Below are positions 1 through 7,635 of a DNA stretch of 10,328 nucleotides, one piece after another. Within the stretch, counting starts at the first letter, position 1, and every line of letters starts with the position of its first letter. Origin of the DNA: an uncultured Bacteroidia bacterium (GTDB taxonomy: Bacteria > Bacteroidota > Bacteroidia > Bacteroidales > UBA932); assembly GCA_902796455.1 (NCBI GenBank), contig CADBPH010000047.1:1-10328 (forward strand), given 5' to 3'. The notes under the pieces are model-generated. The model ran no database searches, was not told the origin of the DNA, and was given only the letters and a program-made list of their open reading frames with translations. A program made the position numbers and the translations under genes.

Positions 1-755
1 AATTCCCAATTGTCCGGGTATAGCCTCCAGGAACGGATGACCGCTTCCATGCAGCGACGGAAACGACTCTGCGCCGGAATGGTCTTCAACGCCTCCCGGA
101 CGACAAACTCCACATCGTCGCTGACAAAAGCCAGGGCGTACATGGCGGCCACGTAAACACCTCCGTACCAACCGTCCCCATAATTCATGATATGGCCGAT
201 CCGGTCTGCGAAACCAACGGCGCTTCGGACCATCCCGGGCGACATGATGCCGGCGAAATCCGACTCGATCTGAAAATCGAGATCGTCCGCATGGGGATTG
301 TTCTTCCAATAGCCCGACACTGCGGGAGACATGCCTTGCTGCAGATTGTAACGAGCCTGCTGGTTGGCATGCCAGAGCGGATACCCCGCATGGGAAAACG
401 CTTCGGCAAATGCTTCCTGCGACGCGTCCAGCCCCTGTTTATCAAACACATCCACAAAAGTCAGGTCCATGTAAACATCGTCATACAGGCCGGGAGCATT
501 ATCGAAATACCAAAGGATCCGATGTTCCGGATATTCAATCGGGATATGGTCATTGATCATGGTCCCGTTGTACTGGAATTCCGTCGGACCGCCGTAAGTA
601 CATCCGATGGTCTGGCCGGCCCATGCACCCATGATTCTGTCCTGCAATGTCTGTTTGTCCATCCGGACCTCTTCGGGAAGGCCTTCCGCGCTCCGACGGC
701 AGGAAACGGGGAAAACAGCCAGAATGGCGACAGCAAGGAGAAGGATTCTTTTCAT
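1..755 (-). CDS. Secreted ADP-ribosylglycohydrolase-family protein (partial, 3' end off window)
   Basis: Only the first 251 codons are in the window; the reading frame stays open through base 1. The family (DraG/ARH-like, PF03747) uses a dinuclear Mg site to hydrolyse ADP-ribose linkages or related N- and O-glycosidic bonds. Seen here are the opening helix motif DRIMGAWAGQTIG (residues about 39-51), an acidic YDDVYMDLTF segment (91-100) where classical members have a GDDT-type motif, and ADDLDFQIESDFAG (156-169), typical of the Bacteroidota and planctomycete branch. The N-terminus is a short basic stretch and a hydrophobic segment ending VFPVSC at Cys19, which may be a relaxed lipobox, so the protein is probably exported and perhaps lipid-anchored. 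That argues against a role on cytoplasmic ADP-ribosylated proteins and suggests a glycan-type substrate. ATG at 755 is chosen because the signal sequence starts there. It is divergent from the gene at 835. Substrate is unknown. Confidence 0.85.
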   Translation of the reverse strand, partial: MKRILLLAVAILAVFPVSCRRSAEGLPEEVRMDKQTLQDRIMGAWAGQTIGCTYGGPTEFQYNGTMINDHIPIEYPEHRILWYFDNAPGLYDDVYMDLTFVDVFDKQGLDASQEAFAEAFSHAGYPLWHANQQARYNLQQGMSPAVSGYWKNNPHADDLDFQIESDFAGIMSPGMVRSAVGFADRIGHIMNYGDGWYGGVYVAAMYALAFVSDDVEFVVREALKTIPAQSRFRRCMEAVIRSWRLYPDNWE

Positions 756-769
756 GGTGCGGGTTTTTA

Positions 770-777
770 CAAAATTA
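770..777 (-). promoter_or_regulatory. Possible -7 promoter element for the ADP-ribosylglycohydrolase gene
   Basis: Read on the minus strand this is TAATTTTG, a full match to the Bacteroidota TAnnTTTG element, 14 bases upstream of the ATG at 755. No convincing TTG -33 element lies at the usual distance, and the spacing leaves only a very short leader, so this is weak. Confidence 0.3.
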
Positions 778-799
778 ACATTTTTCCCAAATATATCCC

Positions 800-807
800 T
801 ATATTTG
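800..807 (+). promoter_or_regulatory. Possible -7 promoter element for the beta-propeller / antiporter pair
   Basis: TATATTTG matches the Bacteroidota TAnnTTTG consensus and lies 27 bases before the ATG at 835, which would give a leader of roughly 20 bases. The upstream region is AT-rich but has no clear TTG at -33. The 79-base gap between the divergent genes must hold promoters for both strands. Confidence 0.45.
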
Positions 808-834
808 TTATCTTCACCAGCCATGATATCGCCC

Positions 835-2415
835 ATGAAACGCTTTTTCCCCACCCTGCTTGTTTTTCTCCTGCCGCTTGCCGCCAGTCAGGCCCAGCCC
901 GTATGGACCCTGGTCGGAAAAGGACAGGCGGATGCTTCCATTCCGCACATGTGCGAAGATTCGCTCTACTGGGGCAGCGGGATTGACAGCCGCGGCAAGA
1001 CCCCCATCCGTACTGCACGGGAGGTCATGTCCGCCGGTTCCGCCCTCGCCGACATCCGCACGCTGACCTACGAGGACGGAGCTCCCATCATAGAGAATAA
1101 CAAACTGTATTACAGCGTCACGGCGCGGACCGGCGGCAGCGGGCCGGTCATCCTGACGCTCGATCTGGGAACGTCCGAGGTCAACATGACCGGCTGCATC
1201 GTCACCTCCTACCTGAATGACATCTGGAGAGGTGCCGCACCCCATATCATGTACAACCGGAAAGCGGGAATCTGGCAGATTACCATCCCGTTCCAGCGCC
1301 GGCATCCCATCACCGGAGGAAGCATGCATGTGCTGGGCATCGCCAAATCCCTGTCCGACCCCCGGTACGGCGTCACACGGTTGGATTTCGACCTGTTGGA
1401 CTATGACAAGCCCCTCTCGGGAGACGAAGATGCCCAGATATTCTGGGACGACGAGCTCGGGAAATGGGTCATGATTTATGCGACCAAACGGCTGCCGGAC
1501 GGCAGCAGGGCGAAAAAGTATCTGCTGCGCCTGCAGACCAGCGACCGGCCCGACGGCGGATTCAAGGATTTCTCCTGCAACACCGATGTGGACGCAACCG
1601 GAGTTACCTCTTCGAAGGTCGGCGGGAAACGGTATGTCTTTACGGGAGACCAGCAGCGCGGCGGGCGGAACAACTACCCGGTCCTCTCCTTCCCCCACCT
1701 GCGGCCGGTCGGCAACCTCAACATCGATTTGACGGACGGCGGATTCCGGGGGTGGAACAATGTGACACCCTTCCCGGAAGGAGACAAAACGCGGTACGTC
1801 TTCATGGCCTTCGACCGCGGCCAGTCCACGGATGAAAGCCGGTGGACCTATGGACGGCTGTATCTGTATTATTCGAAAGAACGGAACCCGGGAACGGAAT
1901 TCGACATCGTCCGGGACGGGATCCGGATTCCCGCCACCATCACCGGCGGATACGGGCCTGCTGACCTGCATTTCATCCGCCAGGGGGCCTGGAACAATTT
2001 CTTCCGCTATGACCTGGATTATTCCGTAATCGACCTCTCCGGCGACGTGCTCCCTGCCAACTCCAACATGTACCCCGCCACCGGTTCCACCCGACTGGTC
2101 CAGCGTGGAGATGCGCTGTATCCGGAGGGCGCCGGGGACGTCCGCATCACCGCCGGCATCCATCACCCGCTCGCCCATTATATTCTGGATCTCAAGGAGA
2201 TCGCGGAAGGCGACACCCGGTATATCTTCCTCGGGAGCCCGGAAGGAGACCCGTTGCTCCAGGTCCGGTTCACCGCCACGGGGAACGGAATCCGCGCGGA
2301 ACTCTGGCAGGCCGGGAAGAAGGAATCCGTCGGCATCCTTCCCGCTTCAGCCCGGCAAGCCCGCTTTTTCTTCACCGAAAGCGGCGTTTTCTCTCTCTAT
2401 GCCCGCGGCGAATAA
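835..2415 (+). CDS. Secreted GH43/GH32-like beta-propeller protein, function unassigned
   Basis: The 526-residue product starts with a clear Sec signal peptide (basic MKRFF, hydrophobic core, likely cleavage after ASQAQ near residue 21). The mature part resembles a five-bladed beta-propeller of the GH43/GH32 type. Blade-like units recur, each with an acidic turn followed by aromatic strands: DGAPIIENNKLYYSVTAR (81-98), PHIMYNRKAGIWQITIPF (136-153), DAQIFWDDELGKWVMIYAT (199-217), KTRYVFMAFDRG (318-329) and GRLYLYYSKE (340-349). I could not identify a catalytic Asp/Asp/Glu triad with certainty, so it could be a glycosidase or a non-catalytic binding protein. About 100 C-terminal residues look like an added beta-rich domain. 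ATG at 835 is preferred because the signal peptide begins there; an in-frame ATG at 823 would add MISP. It lies 28 bases before the antiporter gene, and the two are probably co-transcribed. Confidence 0.6.
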   Translation: MKRFFPTLLVFLLPLAASQAQPVWTLVGKGQADASIPHMCEDSLYWGSGIDSRGKTPIRTAREVMSAGSALADIRTLTYEDGAPIIENNKLYYSVTARTGGSGPVILTLDLGTSEVNMTGCIVTSYLNDIWRGAAPHIMYNRKAGIWQITIPFQRRHPITGGSMHVLGIAKSLSDPRYGVTRLDFDLLDYDKPLSGDEDAQIFWDDELGKWVMIYATKRLPDGSRAKKYLLRLQTSDRPDGGFKDFSCNTDVDATGVTSSKVGGKRYVFTGDQQRGGRNNYPVLSFPHLRPVGNLNIDLTDGGFRGWNNVTPFPEGDKTRYVFMAFDRGQSTDESRWTYGRLYLYYSKERNPGTEFDIVRDGIRIPATITGGYGPADLHFIRQGAWNNFFRYDLDYSVIDLSGDVLPANSNMYPATGSTRLVQRGDALYPEGAGDVRITAGIHHPLAHYILDLKEIAEGDTRYIFLGSPEGDPLLQVRFTATGNGIRAELWQAGKKESVGILPASARQARFFFTESGVFSLYARGE

Positions 2416-2443
2416 TCTCCCCGACTGAACGAACGACAAAGAC

Positions 2444-3805
2444 ATGAGTGTCACTCCCCTGAAATACATCTCCGACCTGATCCGCGCCCGGCGTGAGCGG
2501 TCCGGAAACCTGCCGCCCGGCAAACCCGCCGGCGGACTCCTGGCGTTGAGCCCGCTGGTGGTATTCCTGGTCCTGTACCTGGTTTCCTCCCTGGTCGCCA
2601 AGGACTTTTACAAAGTACCCATTGCTGCGGCCTTCCTGCTTTCTTCCATCTACGCCCTGCTGATTTACCGGGGCGGAAACATTGAGCAGCGCGTCGCCGT
2701 TTTCTCGGAAGGCGCCGGCAATCCGAACGTCCTCCTGATGATCTGGATTTTCGTGCTGGCCGGAGCGTTCGCCGCCTGCGCCAAAGCCATCGGTGCGATT
2801 GAAGCCACCGTCAACCTGACCCTGCTCATCCTCCCGGGAAAGTTGCTGCTGGCCGGACTGTTCCTGGCCTCCTGCTTCATTTCGATGTCCATCGGGACGA
2901 GTGTGGGAACGATCGTCGCCCTGGTTCCGATCGCTTCGGGAATCGCCTCCCAGACAGGCATTTCCACAGCCATGATGACCGCCATTGTCGTGGGCGGCGC
3001 ATTTTTCGGAGACAACCTTTCGTTTATCTCGGACACGACCATCGCCGCCACCCGGACGCAAGGGGTCGGCATGGCGGATAAATTCAAGGCCAACATCTGG
3101 ATTGCCGCACCGGCCGCCCTGGTCGTCACTTTGATTTATGTCCTGATTGGACAGGAAGTCGGCGCTGTGCCGGCCCCGGAATCCATCGACTGGATCAAAC
3201 TGTCCCCCTACCTGCTCGTCATCATCCTGGCCCTCTCCGGCGTGAATGTCCTGACCGTCCTGTGTATCGGACTGGTCTTGTGCTGCGTCCTTGGACTGGG
3301 ATACGGCGACTTTTCCTGGATCGGATTCCTGGAGGCCGTCGGAAGCGGAATCGCCGGAATGGGAGACCTGATTATCGTCACCATGCTGGCCGGCGGCATG
3401 CTGGAAGTCATCCGGCGCAACGGCGGGATAGCATTTATTATCAACGGATTGACAAAGGGAATCCGCGGGCAGCGGGGAGCGGAACTGAGCATTGCCGCCC
3501 TGGTGGCGCTCGCCAACCTGTGCACGGCCAACAACACCATCGCCATCATCACGACAGGATCGATTGCCAAGGATATCACAGACCGCTTCGGCCTGAATCC
3601 GGTCAAGACGGCCAGCATCCTGGACACCTTCTCCTGTGTCATCCAAGGAATCCTGCCCTACGGCGCACAACTCCTGATGGCATCCGGGCTGGCGGCCGTC
3701 AGCACCGTCTCGATCATCGGGTATCTCTATTATCCCATGGTCCTGCTGGTCACCGCCCTGCTGGCCATTCTCCTGCGCTTTCCCCGGCGGTACTCCCGAC
3801 TTTAG
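2444..3805 (+). CDS. NhaC-family Na+/H+ antiporter
   Basis: This is a 453-residue inner-membrane protein, the usual length for the family, predicted to exchange Na+ (or a related substrate) for protons. Hydrophobic segments fill most of the sequence from about residue 31 to 445. The family signature is GGAFFGDNLSFISDTTIAA (residues 184-202), whose conserved GD...SDTT core lies in a re-entrant region of the transport site. A second, symmetry-related half carries NLCTANNTIAIITTGSIAKD (358-377) and SILDTFSCVIQGILPYG (391-407). The first 30 residues are basic and hydrophilic, placing the N-terminus in the cytoplasm. The ATG at 2444 follows the preceding stop codon by 28 bases with no Shine-Dalgarno. 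Some family members exchange other ions or organic acids, so the exact substrate is open. No frameshift or missing segment was seen. Confidence 0.88.
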   Translation: MSVTPLKYISDLIRARRERSGNLPPGKPAGGLLALSPLVVFLVLYLVSSLVAKDFYKVPIAAAFLLSSIYALLIYRGGNIEQRVAVFSEGAGNPNVLLMIWIFVLAGAFAACAKAIGAIEATVNLTLLILPGKLLLAGLFLASCFISMSIGTSVGTIVALVPIASGIASQTGISTAMMTAIVVGGAFFGDNLSFISDTTIAATRTQGVGMADKFKANIWIAAPAALVVTLIYVLIGQEVGAVPAPESIDWIKLSPYLLVIILALSGVNVLTVLCIGLVLCCVLGLGYGDFSWIGFLEAVGSGIAGMGDLIIVTMLAGGMLEVIRRNGGIAFIINGLTKGIRGQRGAELSIAALVALANLCTANNTIAIITTGSIAKDITDRFGLNPVKTASILDTFSCVIQGILPYGAQLLMASGLAAVSTVSIIGYLYYPMVLLVTALLAILLRFPRRYSRL

Positions 3806-3824
3806 GGCACTTATTATATACAAA

Positions 3825-3851
3825 GAGGAGGCTGACTGAGTCAGCCTCCTC
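3825..3851. terminator. Intergenic palindrome, probable shared terminator between converging genes
   Basis: The 13-base arm GAGGAGGCTGACT is followed by one G and then its exact reverse complement AGTCAGCCTCCTC. Physically this would fold as an 11-base-pair stem with a CTGAG loop. It lies 19 bases after the antiporter stop and 20 bases after the DUF1080 gene stop, between two converging genes. On the minus strand the stem is followed by TTTGTATATAATAAG, a weak T-rich tail. On the plus strand no T run follows. It is therefore better supported as the end of the leftward operon. Confidence 0.75.
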
Positions 3852-3871
3852 ATCCCAATAGGAAAGGGAAA

Positions 3872-6283
3872 CTATTTCTTGTCTCCGAGATCCAGGATAC
3901 GGACATTGCGGATCTTCAGGCCTTCGCCATGCCCGCAGAAGGAGATATAACCCTTCTTGTTGAACATGCCCGGATGATTCTTGCCATCAACGGTATACGG
4001 ATTCTTCGAGCTGCCGTCAGGAGCAACGTTGTGGCCCTTGCAAGCCTTGCGGATATTGGTATCCACAATCACTTGTCCGTTCACGGTCACCTTGATATGG
4101 TCACCCTCGACACGGATTTCTTCCGTACTCCACTCTCCGAGCGGCTTGTGGACGATCCGCTTGGCGGGAACGACGCCATAAACCGAACCATGCACCTGGT
4201 ATTCGCGCAAATTCTTGTACATCGGCGCGTCGTGGTCCAGAATCTGGACCTCGCACATGGCATCGTAAGCTGCATCCACACCCATCGGTGTCCGGATTCC
4301 GACTCCGTTGTTCACACCCGGACGCAGGAAACAGAACTCGAAACGGTAAACGAAATTACGGTATTCCTTCTTGGTATACAAGTTCCCGGTAGAGCCATAA
4401 TTCGCTGAGACATAAATGGTCCCGTTGACAGGAATATATCCTTCGAGATCCCCCTGCCACTTGGACATATCCGTCCCGTCGAAGAGCATTTCAAAGCCCT
4501 GCTTCTTCTCCTCGGCCGTCAGTTGGGAAATCGGGGACGGTTCCGCCTCGGCGATCATCTTCTTGATCTCGTCGACCGCATATCCGTCGTCGGCGTCACC
4601 CGTCGCTCCCAGTATGGAAGCCGCTTTCTGGAGATAATTCTTCAGCGTGGCATAATCGATTTCCTCCGTCGTTTTAGAGGCAATCTGCTTGACACTGTTC
4701 GCAGCCTGATAAGCGGTTGCCTTGTCATCCAGATACTTCCCGGCCAGCAGGAAAGACTTCATCGTCGGCAGGGAACCCAGTGTCTTCAGGACGGAATTCT
4801 TGATCTTCGCATCCTTCGCCAGCGAAAGTGCCTGGGCGAAAGCAGCCCGCTTCTTATCCGGATTCTGCTCATATTTGTCCACCAGGGAAGCATAACGGGG
4901 CACAATCTGGTCCGCGAGAGAGGCATCATTCCGGGCAATCTTCAACAGCTCCGGAACCACCTTGGCATTGTCGATGGCCAACAGGGAGGCCAGGGCGGAC
5001 TTGTTCCCGTCGGCAAACGCCTTGGTCAAGGTCGCGACCGCTTCATCGGTCCCCGTCTGGGCGACGGCCGGGAAGAGACGCTCCGGCTTGCGGACATCGT
5101 ACAGGAAATCATTCAGTTTATTGAAACGCTCGGCAGCCGAAAGCGTGTGGAGCGCGCCGGTCAGCGCATGCTGCAGCGGGGCGACATCCTTGTCCGCCGC
5201 CTTGTCCAGCAGGCCGACGACCTTGGCCGCATCGGAAGGAGTCGTCACGCCGGCAAGGGCCGCGATGGCCGCATCATGTGTGGTAGCATTGTTCACCAGA
5301 TCGAACACACGGGCCGAAGAACCGGTCAGCCGGCGGGCACCGGCCAGGGCCAGCAACTTGGGATCCGCCGTACGGGCAAGCGCATCCGCAACTCCTTTCC
5401 GGACATCGCCGTTATAAGAGAGCAATGCCTGGCAGGCAGACTCGGCCAGCGGGCTCTTCTTTTCGATCAGGGACAGCAAATTGGCCAGGTTCTTCTCTCC
5501 GCCGAGTTTGCAGGCGGCGAGGACCGCTGCCTTGCCCAGCTCGCCGGAATCTCCCAGACTGCTGTCGACCAGGCCCTGGAGGGAAGAAAGCTTGTTGCGG
5601 CCAATCCAGTTGACCACGTCGACCTTGGCTGCACCCAACTTGCCGAAAGCCTTGGAAACGGCCGATGCGATCGCGGGAGCGCCGACCAGTTCGTCAGCAT
5701 ATCCCAGGACAGCATTGGCATATTCGCGATTCCCGCTCTTGAGGGCGGAAACGACGGTCTTGGCAATCTTGCCGGGCTGGGCCTTCATCAAAGCATAAGC
5801 ACCCTTGCTCATCATGTTGGTCGTGCCGGATTTCATCCACTGCTTGGCTTCCTTGAGGGTCGGAGCGGCTTCCTCGGCAACGGCCGGGACCGGACCGAGC
5901 ATCCGCTGCAAGGTCCCCAGATAAGCTTTGTTCGTATTATCCTTGCAGGCGGCCACTGCCGTCGCCAATCCCTTCAGAACCGCTTCTTTCGCAGCGGAAT
6001 GAGCCGGATCCGACACATAATTCACGACGCCGGTCAGCGCATATTCGATGAGGTTGTTCGCCCCTTTGGAGGCAGGCTCGAGCATCCCCGCGAGGATTTC
6101 GACGGATTTCGGTGCCGAAGCGGCGATATCCGCCATGTTCGTCGAGAACGTTGCGGCATCCTTTGCCGGCATCTGCGCCAGCACGTCGGCTACAATGGTG
6201 TCAACTGTCCGCTGGCGTGCATCCTGTCCGTAAGCAAGGACAGCGAGGGACAGGGTAAGAATAATGGATATAATCTTTTTCAT
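3872..6283 (-). CDS. Exported HEAT-like repeat protein with C-terminal DUF1080 (3-keto-disaccharide hydrolase) domain
   Basis: The 803-residue product begins with a Sec signal peptide (MKKIISIILTLSLAVLAYGQ, cleaved near residue 20). Residues about 25-590 are alanine- and leucine-rich paired helices of HEAT/ARM type, with recurring units such as VVPELLKIARNDASLADQIV. Residues about 597-803 form a DUF1080 domain (PF06439, concanavalin-like fold): FEMLFDGTDMSKWQ at its start, FCFLRPGVNNGVGIRTP and CEVQILDHDAP in the core, then NGQVIVDTN and GYISFCGHGEGLKIRNVRI at the end. Family members cleave 3-keto-glycosides, products of a partner glycoside 3-dehydrogenase. The gene just upstream, 15 bases away, encodes a Gfo/Idh/MocA oxidoreductase, which fits that pairing. 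The helical scaffold may present the catalytic domain or bind a glycan or protein partner. It is the last gene of a four-gene operon and has an unusually strong Shine-Dalgarno. Activity on any given sugar is inferred. Confidence 0.85.
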   Translation of the reverse strand: MKKIISIILTLSLAVLAYGQDARQRTVDTIVADVLAQMPAKDAATFSTNMADIAASAPKSVEILAGMLEPASKGANNLIEYALTGVVNYVSDPAHSAAKEAVLKGLATAVAACKDNTNKAYLGTLQRMLGPVPAVAEEAAPTLKEAKQWMKSGTTNMMSKGAYALMKAQPGKIAKTVVSALKSGNREYANAVLGYADELVGAPAIASAVSKAFGKLGAAKVDVVNWIGRNKLSSLQGLVDSSLGDSGELGKAAVLAACKLGGEKNLANLLSLIEKKSPLAESACQALLSYNGDVRKGVADALARTADPKLLALAGARRLTGSSARVFDLVNNATTHDAAIAALAGVTTPSDAAKVVGLLDKAADKDVAPLQHALTGALHTLSAAERFNKLNDFLYDVRKPERLFPAVAQTGTDEAVATLTKAFADGNKSALASLLAIDNAKVVPELLKIARNDASLADQIVPRYASLVDKYEQNPDKKRAAFAQALSLAKDAKIKNSVLKTLGSLPTMKSFLLAGKYLDDKATAYQAANSVKQIASKTTEEIDYATLKNYLQKAASILGATGDADDGYAVDEIKKMIAEAEPSPISQLTAEEKKQGFEMLFDGTDMSKWQGDLEGYIPVNGTIYVSANYGSTGNLYTKKEYRNFVYRFEFCFLRPGVNNGVGIRTPMGVDAAYDAMCEVQILDHDAPMYKNLREYQVHGSVYGVVPAKRIVHKPLGEWSTEEIRVEGDHIKVTVNGQVIVDTNIRKACKGHNVAPDGSSKNPYTVDGKNHPGMFNKKGYISFCGHGEGLKIRNVRILDLGDKK

Positions 6284-6289
6284 ACTGAG

Positions 6290-6296
6290 TCCTCCT
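6290..6296 (-). promoter_or_regulatory. Strong Shine-Dalgarno for the HEAT-DUF1080 gene
   Basis: The minus strand reads AGGAGGA six bases before the ATG at 6283, a near-ideal ribosome binding site. It supports this start codon. The other genes of the operon have AT-rich leaders without such a site, as is usual in Bacteroidota. Confidence 0.6.
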
Positions 6297-6298
6297 GT

Positions 6299-7603
6299 TT
6301 AAATCATGGATGCCCACGGTGCGCGCATCGGCTGGTTGATGAGCAGGTTGGCGGCATCGTCTCCGATGAATTTCTGCGTAGCCGGGTCGAAGTGCAGGGT
6401 CCGGCCGAGCCGGAGTGCGCAGGAACCCATGTTCACGACCGTACAGCTGTGATGCCCGATAATCTCGTCCAGGGCAAAGTGCTGGCGGTTCTTGACGCAA
6501 TCCAGGAAATCAACCTGGCGGGGCTCCGGATCAGGCAGCTCGGCCAGCTTGTCCATGATATTCGGGATGGTGCATTCGAATCCCTTGTAAACCTTTCCCT
6601 TGGGGCCTTCGATGTACGGGACTTTCCCCTTGCTCTCGAAGCCTTCGCCCTCGAGGATGATCTTGCAGCCGTCCTCATAGGTATAGGTGATGGAACGCCA
6701 GATGCCGACGGCATCGGGATGCTGCTGCGGGGCGTCGACTTCCACCTTCACCGGGAAGGTGTCATCCTTCCCGAGGATGTACTGGACCGGATCGATATAG
6801 TGCTGACCCATGTCACCGAGACCGCCGCTCTCGTAATCCCAGTACCCGCGGAAGGTCTGGTGGACGCGGTGCGGATGGTACGGCTTGTAGGGTGCCGGTC
6901 CGAGCCACATGTCATAATCCAATTCTGCCGGAATCGGCTGCGGGATGAGGTTCTCGCGGCCGGTCCAGTAGAACTTCCAGGCGAATCCGGTCGCCCCGGA
7001 AATCCGGACCGTCAGCGGCCATCCGAGCAATCCGCTGGAAACCAGTTTCTTCAGCGGTTCGACCGTCGTTCCGAGACCGTAGAATGTGTCTTTGAATCGG
7101 AACCAGGTGTCCAGCCGGAAAATGCGGCCGTAATCATGGACGGCTTTCACGACTTTCTGCCCCTCGCCGATTGTACGGGTCATCGGTTTCTCGCAGAAAA
7201 TGTCCTTCCCTGAACGGGCGGACTCTATGGCCATCAGGCCATGCCAGTGCGACGGCGTGGCGATGTGCACGATGTCCACATTGGGGTCGTAGACGAGGTC
7301 GCGCCAGTCGTGATAGGCCTGCAGTTTGGTTCCGAAACGCTCCTGCCCGGCTTTCAAAGCCCGGTCCAGGTGTTTCTGGTCTACGTCGCAGACAGCGACC
7401 AGACGACAGCGCTCGTCGCTGGCGAAATGATGTTTGCTCATGCCGATACCGCCGACTCCGATGATACCGCGGGTCATCTGGTCACTCGGCGCGACGAACT
7501 TGTTGTCGCCGCCCATCTTGCCCATGACCTCCCGCGGGAGGATCGTGAACAGGCCGATGCCGGCGCCGGCTTTCTTGATGAAATCTCTTCTGGATTGTCC
7601 CAT
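6299..7603 (-). CDS. Tat-exported Gfo/Idh/MocA-family oxidoreductase
   Basis: The 434-residue product is an NAD(P)-dependent sugar oxidoreductase, probably oxidising a glycoside or sugar at C3. The N-terminus carries a twin-arginine signal (SRRDFIKKAG, residues 4-13, then a short hydrophobic stretch), so it should fold with its cofactor in the cytoplasm and act in the periplasm. A Rossmann domain follows: GVGGIG (49-54), VAVCDVD (69-75), VDIVHIATPSHWHG (109-122) and the family hallmark CEKPM (137-141). The C-terminal alpha/beta domain contains GGLGDMGQHYIDP (260-272), where His268 is in the position of the usual catalytic or substrate-binding His. Length is normal. It sits between the EEP lipoprotein gene (32-base gap) and the DUF1080 gene (15-base gap). 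Known Bacteroidota partners of DUF1080 enzymes belong to this family, which supports 3-dehydrogenase activity, but the substrate and the electron acceptor that would recycle bound NADH are unknown. Confidence 0.87.
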   Translation of the reverse strand: MGQSRRDFIKKAGAGIGLFTILPREVMGKMGGDNKFVAPSDQMTRGIIGVGGIGMSKHHFASDERCRLVAVCDVDQKHLDRALKAGQERFGTKLQAYHDWRDLVYDPNVDIVHIATPSHWHGLMAIESARSGKDIFCEKPMTRTIGEGQKVVKAVHDYGRIFRLDTWFRFKDTFYGLGTTVEPLKKLVSSGLLGWPLTVRISGATGFAWKFYWTGRENLIPQPIPAELDYDMWLGPAPYKPYHPHRVHQTFRGYWDYESGGLGDMGQHYIDPVQYILGKDDTFPVKVEVDAPQQHPDAVGIWRSITYTYEDGCKIILEGEGFESKGKVPYIEGPKGKVYKGFECTIPNIMDKLAELPDPEPRQVDFLDCVKNRQHFALDEIIGHHSCTVVNMGSCALRLGRTLHFDPATQKFIGDDAANLLINQPMRAPWASMI

Positions 7604-7635
7604 AGTGTTATTCTGTTATGTAATAAAGATTTGAT

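Noticed and set aside
607..834. Upstream extension of the beta-propeller reading frame
   Set aside because: It overlaps the coding part of the divergent gene and the promoter region. The signal peptide begins at 835 (or at most 823).
192..986. A 264-codon plus-strand open frame opposite the left-edge gene
   Set aside because: The minus strand encodes clear ADP-ribosylglycohydrolase motifs; this frame also runs into the start of the next real gene.
814..2178. A 454-codon open frame on the minus strand opposite the beta-propeller gene
   Set aside because: The plus strand has a signal peptide and blade repeats, while this frame has neither an export signal nor recognisable domains.
2372..3853. 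A 493-codon open frame on the minus strand opposite the antiporter
   Set aside because: It is the antisense shadow of a strongly recognised membrane protein; its Gly/Asp/Gln-rich translation has no family features.
4523..7213. An 896-codon open frame on the plus strand, opposite the DUF1080 and Gfo/Idh genes
   Set aside because: It crosses two clearly recognised genes, has low-complexity Arg/Gly/Gln-rich content and no domain. It arises because the GC-rich sense codons avoid antisense stops.
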